Positions 44,701 through 53,368 are shown, numbered from the stretch's first letter. The stretch: DNA of 64,000 nucleotides from Palleniella muris (GCF_004792655.1 NZ_SRZC01000002.1:1-64000); one strand, 5' to 3'. The notes: generated by a model not told the origin, from the sequence alone. Numbers and translations are program-made.

Positions 44701-45427
44701 ACTCATACGGTGGTATGACCGTGAGGACCACACTATCTTTGATGTCTGCGCCGATGACCATTGCCAACGTTATCAGGGCATTACGAAGCAGACATCCGCC
44801 CATGTCCGCGAGGCGATACGGCAGACTCAGGGCGAGATTCTCATGTCAGGCGACGAGATTTGTGACGCACGTTTCTCAAAATGCTGTGGTGGTGTGACAG
44901 AGGAATACCGCTATTGCTGGGAGAACATCAACAAGCCGTACCTTGTCTCTGTTGCTGACCCATACTGCAACACGCACGACACGAAAGTGCTGCGGCAGGT
45001 GCTTAACGACTATGACCAGGAGACTCAGGACTTCTATGAGTGGGAGGTGCGCATCAGCAAGGCGAAGGTTAAGTCGCTGCTTATGGAGAAACTGCATCTT
45101 GACCTTGGAAACATCGTTGCCATGGAGCCACTCGAACGCGGAAAGTCTGGCAGGATTTCACGCCTGAAGGTGATAGGGACAGAGCGTTCCTTCACTATCG
45201 GCAAGGAACTGGAAATACGCCGTGCACTCTCTGACACGCATCTTTACAGCTCAGCTTTCACGGTCACTGACGAAGGCGAGGATTTCCTTCTCAAAGGAAA
45301 AGGCTGGGGACATGGCGTGGGACTGTGTCAGATTGGCGCTGCCGTAATGGGTGAAAAGGGGTTCAAATACGATGAGATTCTGCTGCATTACTACAAGAAT
45401 GCCGAGATAAAGAAGATTTACAGATAG
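41789..45427 (+). CDS. Glycosyltransferase-DUF4922-SpoIID fusion protein
   Basis: 1212 residues with no signal peptide. Residues about 1-220 resemble a degenerate GT2 domain. A canonical GT2 domain follows, with [13 protein letters not shown] (from 230) and the DxD-type QLDSDDLY (Asp318). Residues about 495-800 form a DUF4922 domain of the HIT/GalT superfamily, with [20 protein letters not shown]; the HxHxQ (His630, His632, Gln634) is the nucleotidyl-transfer motif of Ap4A/GDP-glucose phosphorylases. Residues about 830-1212 are a SpoIID/LytB domain with [14 protein letters not shown] and [13 protein letters not shown]. SpoIID domains cut peptidoglycan glycan strands. Three activities on sugars or nucleotide sugars in one chain suggest glycan turnover, but with no export signal the SpoIID substrate may be cytoplasmic. 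The combined role is unknown. Confidence 0.82.
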   Translation: MRARIDCFVTSEALASQLADNAVVKQTVMLPRAEINAGETICEIAQKAKADFTLLAIKSVPLTLGQYALERMLRTAMDTGAAMVYSDYHKTLGGKREKHPTIDYQEGALRDDFDFGTLLLVRTSLLKEYAKNHSNILKPLKFAGLYALRLWLSTKGELFHLDEPLYTEEELDNRKSGEKQFDYVNPRNREVQAEMEKVVTHHLEEVGALVDPEDYITPDFSEQEFEIEASVVIPVYNRERTVRDAVESALAQETKFQFNVIVVDNHSTDKTTEILRELAANDNRLIHIIPERDDLGIGGCWNVAVDSLHCGRFAVQLDSDDLYSSPRTLQQIIDAFYRQKAAMVIGSYRMCDFDLNTLPPGLIDHKEWTDENGMNNALRINGLGAPRAFFTPILRQYRFPNTSYGEDYALGLAFSRKYRIGRIYDELYLCRRWGGNSDAALSVDRVNANNMYKDRLRTMELKARIAMEARADRLDGNSTPDASTAKLQRFFNRQLELWDDARKRYIDLNGVQVRDITDDSTGTLLKLQYNPARIVSTGASISNAAIAKRPCFLCKDNRPQEQMVKHLDDTLDMLVNPFPILPTHFTLPSNTHRPQLIKDVHTKIFRLLEHYPDIMVFYNGPKCGASCPDHLHLQAGTSGIVPLQKQWARLSRSLHRIVKLNDCEDISAINDYVCPALLLRSRSEKGFRQMFKTVYDALPVQKDETEPMMNIIAWRNGEETLTVIFPRKNHRPACYPSPMVSPGALDMAGLIITPQESDFNTMTSQTAADILREAALSQKEMEKVITQIAGEKKNDDENLKYEKVPHVTVGIISGEEIRFSLNSPYVAKGETIVGEQTVKHSEGSILWNGNEYRELSFVPGKAESSKVEASFTIHDVTIGVNFHWERLEEQTFKGSLRFVVHEGKVCAINELSVEDYLTSVISSEMSATSSLELLKAHAVISRSWLLAQIQHRHSSQGQSAGFFSFIKKDNELIRWYDREDHTIFDVCADDHCQRYQGITKQTSAHVREAIRQTQGEILMSGDEICDARFSKCCGGVTEEYRYCWENINKPYLVSVADPYCNTHDTKVLRQVLNDYDQETQDFYEWEVRISKAKVKSLLMEKLHLDLGNIVAMEPLERGKSGRISRLKVIGTERSFTIGKELEIRRALSDTHLYSSAFTVTDEGEDFLLKGKGWGHGVGLCQIGAAVMGEKGFKYDEILLHYYKNAEIKKIYR

Positions 45428-45430
45428 AGT

Positions 45431-45560
45431 CAATCATGATGTAGCAAGATGCAGCACGAGTCATCACGATGCCTCATGATACATCAAGTTACATCATGAT
45501 ATATCAGGTCACATCAGATTACATCATGATACACCATGTTATACCATGTTGTATCATGAC
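45431..45560. repeat. Thirteen tandem 10-bp repeats
   Basis: Contiguous decamers follow the fusion gene, among them CAATCATGAT, TCATCACGAT, GCCTCATGAT, ACATCAAGTT, ACATCATGAT (twice), ATATCAGGTC, ACACCATGTT, ATACCATGTT and GTATCATGAC. Consensus is close to ACATCATGAT. The 10-bp period is not a multiple of three, so it is not a coding repeat. It ends 20 bases before the yraN start. Confidence 0.85.
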
Positions 45561-45579
45561 AAAAAAATAAAAAACCACC

Positions 45580-46002
45580 ATGGCAGAGCATAACGACCTC
45601 GGACGCTGGGGTGAGGAACGCGCAGCGGAATATATGGAAGAGAAAGGCTGGTATGTAAGGGAGCGCGACTGGCGGCATGGCAATACGGACATCGACCTTA
45701 TATGCATCGACGAGGATGACACAACCCTTGTCTTCGTAGAGGTGAAGACACGCTCCACGGATGACTATGGAGAGCCTTACGAAGCAGTGAACGCTGAGAA
45801 ACGCCGCCATATCGTCAGTGCCGCGGCACACTACAAATCCATCTTCCGAAAGGAGAACCGCCGCACACGGTATGACATCATCTCCATAGTCGGAAGCCCC
45901 CATGGGACAATAAAAATCGAGCATATCGAAGATGCTTTCGATATGCTCGACCTTTACGAAGATTACAATGTCCGTCCTACCAGTTGGCGACGCAGGCATT
46001 GA
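45580..46002 (+). CDS. yraN: YraN/UPF0102 family nuclease-like protein
   Basis: 140 residues. YraN proteins have a PD-(D/E)XK-like fold related to Holliday-junction resolvases. NDLGRWGEERAAEYMEEKGW opens the domain, then RHGNTDIDLICIDEDDTTLVFVEVKTR with the conserved Asp and ExK. A family function in DNA repair or recombination is suggested but not proven. The 3' end overlaps lptE, on the other strand, by 26 bases. Confidence 0.88.
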   Translation: MAEHNDLGRWGEERAAEYMEEKGWYVRERDWRHGNTDIDLICIDEDDTTLVFVEVKTRSTDDYGEPYEAVNAEKRRHIVSAAAHYKSIFRKENRRTRYDIISIVGSPHGTIKIEHIEDAFDMLDLYEDYNVRPTSWRRRH

Positions 46003-46492
46003 ATATCTGGTCACAGATGTCATCAATCATTTCCGTGACAAGCTGCTCCTGCACGGCAGCCAACGATTGTGTTGTCTCGTAAGTCGAGGTTGCTGTAAAC
46101 TGACGCTCAAAATCCTCATTGTGGTTGGCGTTGTTCGTGAACCTCACATTCACTGTTATCGCCAATTCCGTCTGTGCCGAGAAACCGTCAGCCGACACAG
46201 ACTTGTTGCGCTGCGTATAATTTGTTATCTCACCGTCCAGTTTTATATCGCCATTGCGCTTCACCTGTATGAGCTTTGTATGGTCAGCAAACTGGTCTTT
46301 CAACGTATTGTTGAACATCGGTCCCATCGGTCCCCATACGTATTGGGAGCGTATAGGGAACTCGGCAATCTGGATTGTCTTTACCTTAGAGTAGTCAATG
46401 CTTGACATATTGAACTTGTAACTCACTTTGCAAGCGCAAAGAAAGAGCACAAAGGCAAGGACTGATAGTAGTTTTATTCGTTTTGTCATCAT
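45977..46492 (-). CDS. lptE: LPS assembly lipoprotein LptE, Bacteroidetes type
   Basis: 171 residues from ATG 46492; the frame extends upstream but the lipoprotein signal MMTKRIKLLSVLAFVLFLCAC sets this start. After the lipid-linked Cys comes KVSYKFNMSSIDYSKVKTIQIAEFP, then DGEITNYTQRNKSV, and the end DDICDQIFNACVANW typical of Bacteroidetes LptE. It plugs the LptD barrel in the outer membrane and helps deliver LPS. It follows a sigma-54 activator gene on the same strand. Confidence 0.85.
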   Translation of the reverse strand: MMTKRIKLLSVLAFVLFLCACKVSYKFNMSSIDYSKVKTIQIAEFPIRSQYVWGPMGPMFNNTLKDQFADHTKLIQVKRNGDIKLDGEITNYTQRNKSVSADGFSAQTELAITVNVRFTNNANHNEDFERQFTATSTYETTQSLAAVQEQLVTEMIDDICDQIFNACVANW

Positions 46493-46498
46493 TTTATT

Positions 46499-46523
46499 CG
46501 GGCTGTTGGCAGCCCGTTTTTTT
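46499..46523. other. Hairpin with T7 tract at the lptE start
   Basis: CGGGCTG and CAGCCCG form a perfect stem with a four-base loop. On the plus strand seven T residues follow, as in a terminator reading out of yraN. On the minus strand the stem sits seven bases before the lptE start codon and could mask its ribosome site. Confidence 0.6.
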
Positions 46524-46588
46524 ATTATTGTTTTACAAGGACAATTGCGTTTTCGCATAAGCAAAAGGGCACAAACCTCCAACCATGC

Positions 46589-47815
46589 TTATTCCAGATT
46601 AAGCTGTTTCAGTCGCCTGTACAATGTCCTGTCGGAGATTCCCAGCTCCTTTGCAGCATTCTTTCTGTTGCCTCCGCAACGCCGGAGAGCCTTTTTCAGC
46701 AGTTCCATTTCATTGTCACCGACATTAAGGCTCTCAACGACAGGATTGCTTTCCGTCTTTATCTCCTCACTGTCCGCCATTTCGTAGGCAGGAGTCTCTA
46801 TCTGTGGTATGGAAGAAGGAAGGGAAAGCACAGGATGAGACATCTGTACCGGCTGCCCTCCAAGTGCGGTTATCTGCTTCTGCAGTTCCTGAACTTCTCC
46901 GTTAAGCCTCTGCACACTGTTCTGCAACTCTACAAGAAAGTTGAACAGCAGCCGGCGCTCCTGCTCGTAAGAGTGGCTTTCTCCCGACGGCTTTGTGGAA
47001 TATGACGCCACTGCCATCGTCTCTTCATCCTCAGGAATGAACCTGCGAAGAGTCTCCGCCGTTATGGTCCTCTCTTCAGAAAGCAGCGAAATCTGCTCCG
47101 TAAGGTTCTTCAGTTGGCGCACATTTCCGGGCCATTTGTATTTCAACAGCAAGCGTTTTGCATCCTCCGTAAGGTCAAGGCGCGGCATCTTGTACTTCTC
47201 CACCATCTGCAAGGCAAACAGCCGGAAGAGCGAAAGGATGTCATTGCCACGCTCACGCAATGCCGGCATGCGCACAGGTATGGAGTTCAGGCGATAATAA
47301 AGGTCTTGGCGGAACTTTCCTTCACTGACAGCCTTCACCATATTCACATTCGTTGCTGCCACGATACGCACATCAGTCTTCAGCACTTCCGTGCCGCCAA
47401 CGCGGATATACTCTCCTGTTTCAAGCACACGAAGCAGACGTGCCTGTGTGGCAAGAGGCAGCTCTCCCACCTCATCAAGAAACAGTGTGCCCTTGTTTGC
47501 TATGCCAAAGTATCCTTCTCCCTCGTCAATCGCACCGGTATATGCGCCTTTCTCATGGCCGAAAAGCTCGGAATCGATAGTCCCTTCCGGAATGGAACCG
47601 CAGTTTATCGCCAAATATCTTTCACGCTTCCGTGGCGAATTGTCATGTATGATACGCGGAAGAATCTCCTTTCCGACACCACTCTCGCCAATGATGAGCA
47701 CAGACAGGTCGGTATGAGCCACCTGAAGACAGACATCAAGCGCATGGTTCAACTGCTCACAGTTGCCCACCACTCCATATCTTTGCTTTATCTGTTGTAA
47801 CAGTCTCTGTTCCAC
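46589..47815 (-). CDS. Sigma-54-dependent transcriptional activator
   Basis: 408 residues. It has an AAA+ domain with Walker A GESGVGKE, the sigma-54 contact loop GAYTGA (GAFTGA with Tyr for Phe), Walker B GTLFLDEVGELP and VRIVAATN. A C-terminal Fis-type helix-turn-helix has KKALRRCGGNRKNAAKELGISDRTLYRRL. There is no receiver or other sensor domain, so the activity is probably controlled by amount or by a partner. A Gln/Glu-rich linker (about 290-365) separates the two domains. It needs RpoN to act and lies upstream of lptE. Confidence 0.92.
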   Translation of the reverse strand: MEQRLLQQIKQRYGVVGNCEQLNHALDVCLQVAHTDLSVLIIGESGVGKEILPRIIHDNSPRKRERYLAINCGSIPEGTIDSELFGHEKGAYTGAIDEGEGYFGIANKGTLFLDEVGELPLATQARLLRVLETGEYIRVGGTEVLKTDVRIVAATNVNMVKAVSEGKFRQDLYYRLNSIPVRMPALRERGNDILSLFRLFALQMVEKYKMPRLDLTEDAKRLLLKYKWPGNVRQLKNLTEQISLLSEERTITAETLRRFIPEDEETMAVASYSTKPSGESHSYEQERRLLFNFLVELQNSVQRLNGEVQELQKQITALGGQPVQMSHPVLSLPSSIPQIETPAYEMADSEEIKTESNPVVESLNVGDNEMELLKKALRRCGGNRKNAAKELGISDRTLYRRLKQLNLE

Positions 47816-47854
47816 TTCCCTTTTATTTTATTTCTTTTCCGGGACAATCCCTCA

Positions 47855-48571
47855 CTACTCACCAAGAATTTCCATAAGTTCCTTCATGCCTTCACTCGCA
47901 CCTTTCGCGATGACATGCACCCCATGAGCCCCTTCCGCCATAGCCGGCTTTGGGTCAATCAGGTACACTTTCGCCGTCTTCGGCACATATTGCAGCAGTG
48001 AGGCGGCAGGATAGACATTGAGAGAGGTGCCGATAATCACAAAAACATCTGCCTTCTGTGCCTCCTGCACGGCATCATACATGTTCGGGACATTCTCCTG
48101 AAAGAACACGATGTATGGTCTCAGCAATGAACCGTCGCCGGCTTTCGCGCCCTTAGGCACTTCCAGTCCGTCTGCCTCCCACCCCTCATGAGGCAGCGAA
48201 ACCCAGAATCTTGGGTTGTCGACATCACGGCTTGAGCACATCTTCATCATCTCTCCGTGAAGGTGGATGACATTCTTTGAACCTGCAAGTTCATGTAGGC
48301 TGTCAACATTCTGTGTGACAACGACAACATCATGGTTACCGTTATTCTCCAGTTCCGCTACAAACCGATGCCCCTCGTTAGGCTTCACATCCTTGTATTT
48401 CGTACGCAGCATGTTATAGAACTCATTGACATACTCCGGGTCGCGCAACCATCCGTCGTGGCTTGCCACAGACATCACGGGATAGTTCTCCCACAACCCT
48501 CCTGCATCGCGGAAGGTTGTAAGCCCGCTTTCGACAGACATTCCGGCACCGGTAAGGAAGACTATTTTCAT
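47855..48571 (-). CDS. Sir2-family NAD-dependent protein deacylase
   Basis: 238 residues. Motifs: LTGAGMSVESGLTTFRDAGG, VVTQNVDSLHELAGS, the catalytic His in VIHLHGEMMKM, and GTSLNVYPAASLL. The usual zinc-ribbon Cys pairs are missing; only one Cys (KMCSSRD) remains, as in other Bacteroidetes sirtuins, so the structural zinc is probably absent. It removes acyl groups from lysines using NAD+. It lies on the minus strand with the sigma-54 activator and is probably transcribed separately. Confidence 0.88.
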   Translation of the reverse strand: MKIVFLTGAGMSVESGLTTFRDAGGLWENYPVMSVASHDGWLRDPEYVNEFYNMLRTKYKDVKPNEGHRFVAELENNGNHDVVVVTQNVDSLHELAGSKNVIHLHGEMMKMCSSRDVDNPRFWVSLPHEGWEADGLEVPKGAKAGDGSLLRPYIVFFQENVPNMYDAVQEAQKADVFVIIGTSLNVYPAASLLQYVPKTAKVYLIDPKPAMAEGAHGVHVIAKGASEGMKELMEILGE

Positions 48572-48629
48572 GATTTACAATGTTTTGATGTTATGATTCA
48601 AATCTAACAAGTGAGAATTTATGCCGACT

Positions 48630-48833
48630 AACCGCATTAGCGGTTGAATACAGTAGCCGTGGGTCATACCCACGGATTCAGCATTTGTTTCGCTATGTTT
48701 CCGACCGATTTATTGGTCGAATAGGAAAATATGTTTTTTATTCGACCGATAAATCGGTCGTGGCTATCACCGGATTGCTTTTGTTCCGTGGGTTGCGACC
48801 CACGGCTACCTTCTTGTCACCGCTAACGCGGTT
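48630..48833. mobile_element. Foldback (nested hairpin) element
   Basis: The two arms are inverted copies. The outer hairpins are AACCGCATTAGCGGT and, read inward from the right, AACCGCGTTAGCGGT. Middle: GTAGCCGTGGGT..ACCCACGG on both sides. Inner: CGACCGATTTATTGGTCG and CGACCGATTTATCGGTCG. No coding frame and no clear target duplication. It lies between the sirtuin and PdxA-like genes. Confidence 0.7.
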
Positions 48834-48925
48834 CCTGTACACAGAGTGTGCAAATCGTATGCAAAGGTCAAGCCCTTCTTGTCACCAATACGCAATTCTG
48901 GGCATCCCGGGAACACCAAAAACTG

Positions 48926-49780
48926 TCAGTTGCCGTTCTCCGGAGCATTATTCTGCTTCCTGACGGCAAAGCGCACCTTCTCCGAATCGTCACGGCGTTC
49001 ATGATAGAGCTTCGGCAACGGATCACTATGCCCCTCATCGTACGCCTCACGGCAGCGCACCACATCGATGACTGTGTACACCGCCTTGCGCAAGGCGTAG
49101 GCAGGCTGCACTATACCACTCGCATCGAAATCGTTGGTCGCTCCATACTCCGTAGAAGCCATGACCATAGGAATACCGATAAGCAGCTTTGTGCGCGACT
49201 CATCTGTCACTGCTCCAAGCACCTCCTTAGCCTCACCGTCAAGAATGGCAAGTGTGGCATCGAAATGCAGGAACTGCTGCCGGTCTATATAGTCATTCGT
49301 GTTATATGGACCGAAAACTCCAATCCCTTGCTCCGAAAGTCCTGCAACAACCGCTGCAAGAGTGTCTGCCACATCCTCCGTCATGCCGTCAGGAGCAAGC
49401 AGCGCTATGCGCGGCATGGAGACAAGGAAGTCGCGCTTCAGTGACATCCACACCTTATTTATTCTTTCGGCAAGCACATCACGGTCGAATGACTCCATGA
49501 GTTCCTCCGCAGATTTGTCAGGAAACACTGTGGCAAGACGCATGCGCTCAGCGACATACATCGTCATCGCACTGTCAAAACTGAACTCCGTCGCAGAGCC
49601 CGGAGCGACGACTATGCCCGAAATGTTCCCGAATTTCAAGTCTGCACCGACATTCTTGTCGTTGCCATTGTCCTTGCTGTATATGGTCGCTGTGAATACA
49701 TCGTCATTGTCCGGTGTACTGAGAGCGCACTCTATGACTGTACCGGCGATGCCGGCTGATTGTAGGATACCTATGTTCAT
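48926..49780 (-). CDS. PdxA-like protein without metal-binding histidines
   Basis: 284 residues. The order of segments resembles PdxA (4-hydroxythreonine-4-phosphate dehydrogenase): DLKFGNISGIVVAPG, ERINKVWMSLKRDFLVSMPRIALL, GIGVFGPYNTNDYI, LAILDGEAKEV, IGIPMVMASTEYGATNDFDASG. The last parallels GLPxxRTSxDHGTAxDIAG. Residues that bind metal and substrate in PdxA are replaced (for example MYHDQG by ILDGEA and DHGTA by EYGAT), so it is probably not an active dehydrogenase. It lies 9 bases after rlmN on the same strand. The function is unknown. Confidence 0.55.
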   Translation of the reverse strand: MNIGILQSAGIAGTVIECALSTPDNDDVFTATIYSKDNGNDKNVGADLKFGNISGIVVAPGSATEFSFDSAMTMYVAERMRLATVFPDKSAEELMESFDRDVLAERINKVWMSLKRDFLVSMPRIALLAPDGMTEDVADTLAAVVAGLSEQGIGVFGPYNTNDYIDRQQFLHFDATLAILDGEAKEVLGAVTDESRTKLLIGIPMVMASTEYGATNDFDASGIVQPAYALRKAVYTVIDVVRCREAYDEGHSDPLPKLYHERRDDSEKVRFAVRKQNNAPENGN

Positions 49781-49789
49781 GTCAAAATA

Positions 49790-50887
49790 TTATTTTTCAG
49801 AGGCTTTGCTTTCGCTGGCTTTCAGTGCCTCCTCCTTGTGTTTTGTGTTAAGCAGTCCGCAGGCAGCATAGATGTCCTGTCCGCGTGACGCTCGTATTGT
49901 GGTCGTTATGCCGTTGCGGTTGAGATAGTCGCAGATATGCTCCATCTGCTTCTCCGCAGCCCCTTTCAGCGGCACATCAGGGATTTGGTGGAAGCGGATA
50001 AGGTTGACACGGCAGTCCAACGGCCGCAGAAGTTTCACCAGTTCCTTAAGATGCGTCGGCGTATCGTTGGTCCCGCCGAGGACAGTGTACTCGAATGTCA
50101 GGCGGCGCTGGTGCGATGCACCCTCCACTCCCCCACGCGGCACGCGACGGTCGGCAGGGAAATAGTCCTGCAGGAGCGTTACAATCTCCATGATTCCCAT
50201 ACCTTTCTCGGCAGGCATAAGCTGCTCGCGCTGTGCAGGCAACGGTGTATGGAGCGAGATTGCTACATGGCATTCGCTCTCGTCGAGGAACCTTTTGAGC
50301 TTTCCGCGTATGCCAACACTGCTCACCGTGATGCGCCGCGGACTCCATGCGTAGGCGTATGGGGCGGTGAGAATCTCTGTTGCGCGCAGCACATTGTCAA
50401 GATTGTCCATCGGTTCGCCCTGCCCCATGAACACGATGTTTGTCAGTCGCTCGCGCTCAGGCAGCGCATAAATCTGGTTGAGGATGTCCCTCACGGTCAG
50501 CTGTCCTTCAAATCCCTGCTTGCCGGTCTGGCAGAAGAGGCAGTTCATCTTGCATCCCACCTGGCAGGAAACGCACAGTGTGGCGCGGTCACCGTCAGGG
50601 ATGAAGACAGTCTCGACAGTCTTTCCGCTTTCGGTCGGGAACAGATACTTCACCGTGCCGTCCTTGGAACGTTGGCAGTCGACAGGCGCAGCCGAACCGA
50701 CACAGTACATTTCGGACAACCGTTCGCGGTTCTGCTTGGAGATGTTGGTCATCCCGTCGATGTCCTCCACATGGCTCACATAGAGCCAGCGCGCTATCTG
50801 TCCGCCGGTGAATGCCGGCATGCCAAGCTCCTTGGCTATGGCTTTCAGTTCAGTTTCCGTATGTCCTATGAGTGGTTTCTTGTCCAT
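49790..50887 (-). CDS. rlmN: 23S rRNA A2503 / tRNA A37 methyltransferase
   Basis: 365 residues from ATG 50887 (MDKKPLIGHTETELKAIAKE); an extended frame to 51010 is not needed. It is a radical SAM enzyme with the Cx3Cx2C cluster motif in CKMNCLFCQTGKQG. It also has GQGEPMDNLDNVLRA, SSVGIRGKLKRF, ISLHTPLPAQREQLMPAEKG and a late RASRGQDIYAACGLL, which contains the catalytic Cys. It makes 2-methyladenosine in 23S rRNA and some tRNAs. It lies between proX-like and PdxA-like genes on the minus strand. Confidence 0.94.
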   Translation of the reverse strand: MDKKPLIGHTETELKAIAKELGMPAFTGGQIARWLYVSHVEDIDGMTNISKQNRERLSEMYCVGSAAPVDCQRSKDGTVKYLFPTESGKTVETVFIPDGDRATLCVSCQVGCKMNCLFCQTGKQGFEGQLTVRDILNQIYALPERERLTNIVFMGQGEPMDNLDNVLRATEILTAPYAYAWSPRRITVSSVGIRGKLKRFLDESECHVAISLHTPLPAQREQLMPAEKGMGIMEIVTLLQDYFPADRRVPRGGVEGASHQRRLTFEYTVLGGTNDTPTHLKELVKLLRPLDCRVNLIRFHQIPDVPLKGAAEKQMEHICDYLNRNGITTTIRASRGQDIYAACGLLNTKHKEEALKASESKASEK

Positions 50888-50945
50888 TATTGTTCTTTTG
50901 TTTGTCTCCGTATGGGGCGCATGGTGCGGATGTTGCGTGAGAGAA

Positions 50946-51467
50946 TCAGTAGAGCGTAAGATATTCGTAGGTGTTTCCCACACAGGCAAGATAGCGTTCA
51001 AAATCCTCATGCCTTATGACCACCGTCCCACGGCAGTCGTTCGGGTGGAAGGACAATGTCTCTGCATCCCTGAGTGCGTTGTCAAGGAACAGGTGCACAT
51101 GGTGGGTCTCGTCGTTGATAAGTCCGAAAGGCGACACGCTTCCGGGTTCGAGTCCGAGATATTTCATCATTCTTTCCGGAGAGGCGAAGGACAGCTTGCC
51201 GCATGAGGGAAGCCCTTTTGCCACAAGCGACTCCTTCAGTCGCCGTTCAAGGTCGTGGATGTCGAGGTCGTGATCACAGTGGAAGCAGACAAGATAATGC
51301 CTGTTGCCCTTGTGGTTGCGGAAGAAGAGGTTCTTGCAATGCACCGAACCGTCATCTTTCCACCAGCGTTTCGCCTCCTCGATAGTCTTTCCCTCCGGAT
51401 GATTGTAGCACGAGAACGGAATCCCGTGGCTACGCAGATATTCAAGTACTGTTTCTTCTCGCGACAT
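50946..51467 (-). CDS. YbaK/ProX-type prolyl-tRNA editing protein
   Basis: 173 residues from ATG 51467 (MSREETVLEYLRSHGIPFS); the upstream extension has no family match. It contains the YbaK/aa-tRNA editing fold: NHPEGKTIEEAKRWWKDDGSVHCKNLFFRNHKGN, then LSFASPERMMKYLGLEPGSVSPFGLIND, then HHVHLFLDNALRDAETLSFHPN, as in ProX/PrdX, which hydrolyses Ala-tRNA(Pro). It lies 58 bases before the rlmN start on the same strand. Confidence 0.88.
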   Translation of the reverse strand: MSREETVLEYLRSHGIPFSCYNHPEGKTIEEAKRWWKDDGSVHCKNLFFRNHKGNRHYLVCFHCDHDLDIHDLERRLKESLVAKGLPSCGKLSFASPERMMKYLGLEPGSVSPFGLINDETHHVHLFLDNALRDAETLSFHPNDCRGTVVIRHEDFERYLACVGNTYEYLTLY

Positions 51468-51609
51468 TTTTTGCGGATTCTTTTTTATCTGCAAATATAC
51501 TTGTTTTCCCTGACAGTTCAAAGAAAACACACCTAAAATAATATAAGTATATGAAAATTTACGACAAAATAACAGATTTCCGCGCTTGGAAACTGCCACG
51601 GACGCTCAT

Positions 51610-51721
51610 GGGTAACCTTTGACGGCATGTAACATGCTCTTGACAAAAGGTTATGGTTGGCATGGCAAAAAGTAACCTTTGGCATGGCAAAAAGTAACCT
51701 TTGGCATGGTAAAGTGTCACC
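51610..51721. repeat. 22-bp phased GGTNACC-like array, locus E
   Basis: Well-formed units are centred at 51674 (AGTAACC), 51696 (AGTAACC) and 51718 (GTGTCACC), 22 bp apart; an earlier GGTAACC lies at 51614 and a GGTTATG at about 51652, out of phase. The flanking GGCATGGC pieces grade into the next array. Confidence 0.7.
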
Positions 51722-51754
51722 CCTCACAAAGCCATGTGACAACAGCATCAATAT

Positions 51755-51892
51755 CATGCCAAATGGCAAAGTAAAACAATGCCAAATGACAAAGTGAAAT
51801 CATGCCAAATGGCAAAGTGAAATCATGCCAAATGGCAAAGTGAAATCATGCCAAATGGCAAAGTAAAATCGTGCCAAATGGCAAAGTTTATG
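51755..51892. repeat. 23-bp tandem repeat with dyad core, six units
   Basis: The core TGCCAAATGGCA recurs with ATGCC at 51756, 51779, 51802, 51825, 51848 and 51871, each exactly 23 bp apart. The full unit is about CATGCCAAATGGCAAAGTG plus four A-rich bases. It ends about 30 bases before the ATPase promoter. Confidence 0.92.
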
Positions 51893-51924
51893 TTATTTTA
51901 TTTGTCTAATCCACAAAAAATCAC

Positions 51925-51932
51925 TAACTTTG
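51925..51932 (+). promoter_or_regulatory. -7 promoter box of the DUF4143 ATPase gene
   Basis: TAACTTTG with TTTGTC about 20 bases upstream. It overlaps the theoretical start at 51930, which shows that the real start codon is 51963. Confidence 0.65.
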
Positions 51933-51962
51933 CCGTTGAATACAACAAACTCATTTTCGCTT

Positions 51963-53255
51963 ATGAATAACAATGATTATAGACCAAGAATAGCAGACAT
52001 TCTTCTCAGGGATTTGTTGGATGCCATGGGTGCTGTTGTTATTGAAGGCGCAAAGTGGTGCGGTAAAACAACCACTGCCGAACAAGCAGCAAACAGCGTG
52101 CTATACCTTAGTGACACAGAGAATCTGGCACAAAACATGGCAATGATAGACATGCACCCAAGAACAGTCCTTTCCGGTGAAGCACCAATGCTTATCGACG
52201 AATGGCAGGAAGCACCCAAACTTTGGGATGCCATCCGCTTTGAAATAGACCATCGCAAAGAAGACGGACAATTCATATTGACAGGCTCTGCCGTGCCGGA
52301 CAAGAAAAAGATGGACGAGATTCACCATACAGGCACAGGACGATTCGCATGGCTGAAAATGCGCCCTATGAGCTTGTGGGAATCAGGCGAATCCAATGGC
52401 GCAGTCAGCTTTAAGGAATTGTTTTACGGCAACACAAACATTGCCGCACCCACTCCCAACCTGCCATTGGAAACCATTGCATTCTTAATGTGCAGAGGAG
52501 GATGGCCGGGCACATTACGGAAGAAAACAGAAAAAGCGGCTTTATTAGTCGCCTATGAATACTATAAGGCTACCACCCATAAGGATATTTCAAGAGTGGA
52601 TGGCATCTCCAGAAACCCTGAACGGGCAAAGCGACTTATGAAATCTTATGCCAGACACCAAGGGGCACAAGTTTCACTTTCAATGATTTCCGCTGACATC
52701 TCAACCAACGAAGCTGAGAAATTGTCAGAGGTAACAATCAGCGAATACATCAATGCACTGAAGAAGATATATGTCATCGAGGATGCCTTGGCTTGGAATC
52801 CTAACCTGCGCTCCAAAACAACCGTGCGCAGCAGTGACACACGCTATTTCGTCGACCCCTCGATTGCCACCTCCGCCCTTGACCTTGGTCCGGGTGATTT
52901 GATTAATGACCTTGAGACAATGGGGCTGCTCTTCGAGACAATGGCCGTGCGGGATTTGCGCTGCTACGCCGACGCTTTGGACGGCTCTATGTATCATTAT
53001 AGAGACAAAACAGGATTGGAATGTGATGCAGTGATGCATTTGAGAGGCGGCAGATATGGTCTGATAGAAATAAAGCTGGGAGGCGACACCGGAATAGAAA
53101 CAGGTGCTGCAACACTGAAGAAGCTGGCAGAAAACATAGACACCACCAAAATGAAACAGCCATCGTTCCTCATGGTGCTTACAGCCGTAGGACAATATGC
53201 CTATACTCGCAATGACAGCGTTGTCGTTGTGCCAATCACATGCCTGAAACCGTGA
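51963..53255 (+). CDS. P-loop ATPase with C-terminal DUF4143
   Basis: 430 residues from ATG 51963. It has P-loop GAKWCGKTTTAEQAAN, Walker B-like MLIDEWQEAPKLW, and sensor region FILTGSAVPDKKKM, as in the AAA_14/DUF4143 group. The C-terminal DUF4143 nuclease-like domain has YHYRDKTGLECDAVMHLRGGRYGLIEIKLGG, where the Asp and ExK residues suggest a PD-(D/E)XK fold. The physiological role of this group is unknown. Two related ATPase genes in the window are broken. Confidence 0.85.
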   Translation: MNNNDYRPRIADILLRDLLDAMGAVVIEGAKWCGKTTTAEQAANSVLYLSDTENLAQNMAMIDMHPRTVLSGEAPMLIDEWQEAPKLWDAIRFEIDHRKEDGQFILTGSAVPDKKKMDEIHHTGTGRFAWLKMRPMSLWESGESNGAVSFKELFYGNTNIAAPTPNLPLETIAFLMCRGGWPGTLRKKTEKAALLVAYEYYKATTHKDISRVDGISRNPERAKRLMKSYARHQGAQVSLSMISADISTNEAEKLSEVTISEYINALKKIYVIEDALAWNPNLRSKTTVRSSDTRYFVDPSIATSALDLGPGDLINDLETMGLLFETMAVRDLRCYADALDGSMYHYRDKTGLECDAVMHLRGGRYGLIEIKLGGDTGIETGAATLKKLAENIDTTKMKQPSFLMVLTAVGQYAYTRNDSVVVVPITCLKP

Positions 53256-53368
53256 ATGCAGCATGACAGCTTGGTGTGGGCTTTAGTTTGTCTCATGCGG
53301 ATTTTCTGTCTCGCATCTCATGCGGCTCCGCCACACCTTATTACTATATCTCGTGAACGACAAAGCGA

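Noticed and set aside
45514..46026. 170-codon minus-strand frame opposite yraN
   Set aside because: It is the shadow of yraN and runs into the 10-bp repeats; no family resemblance.
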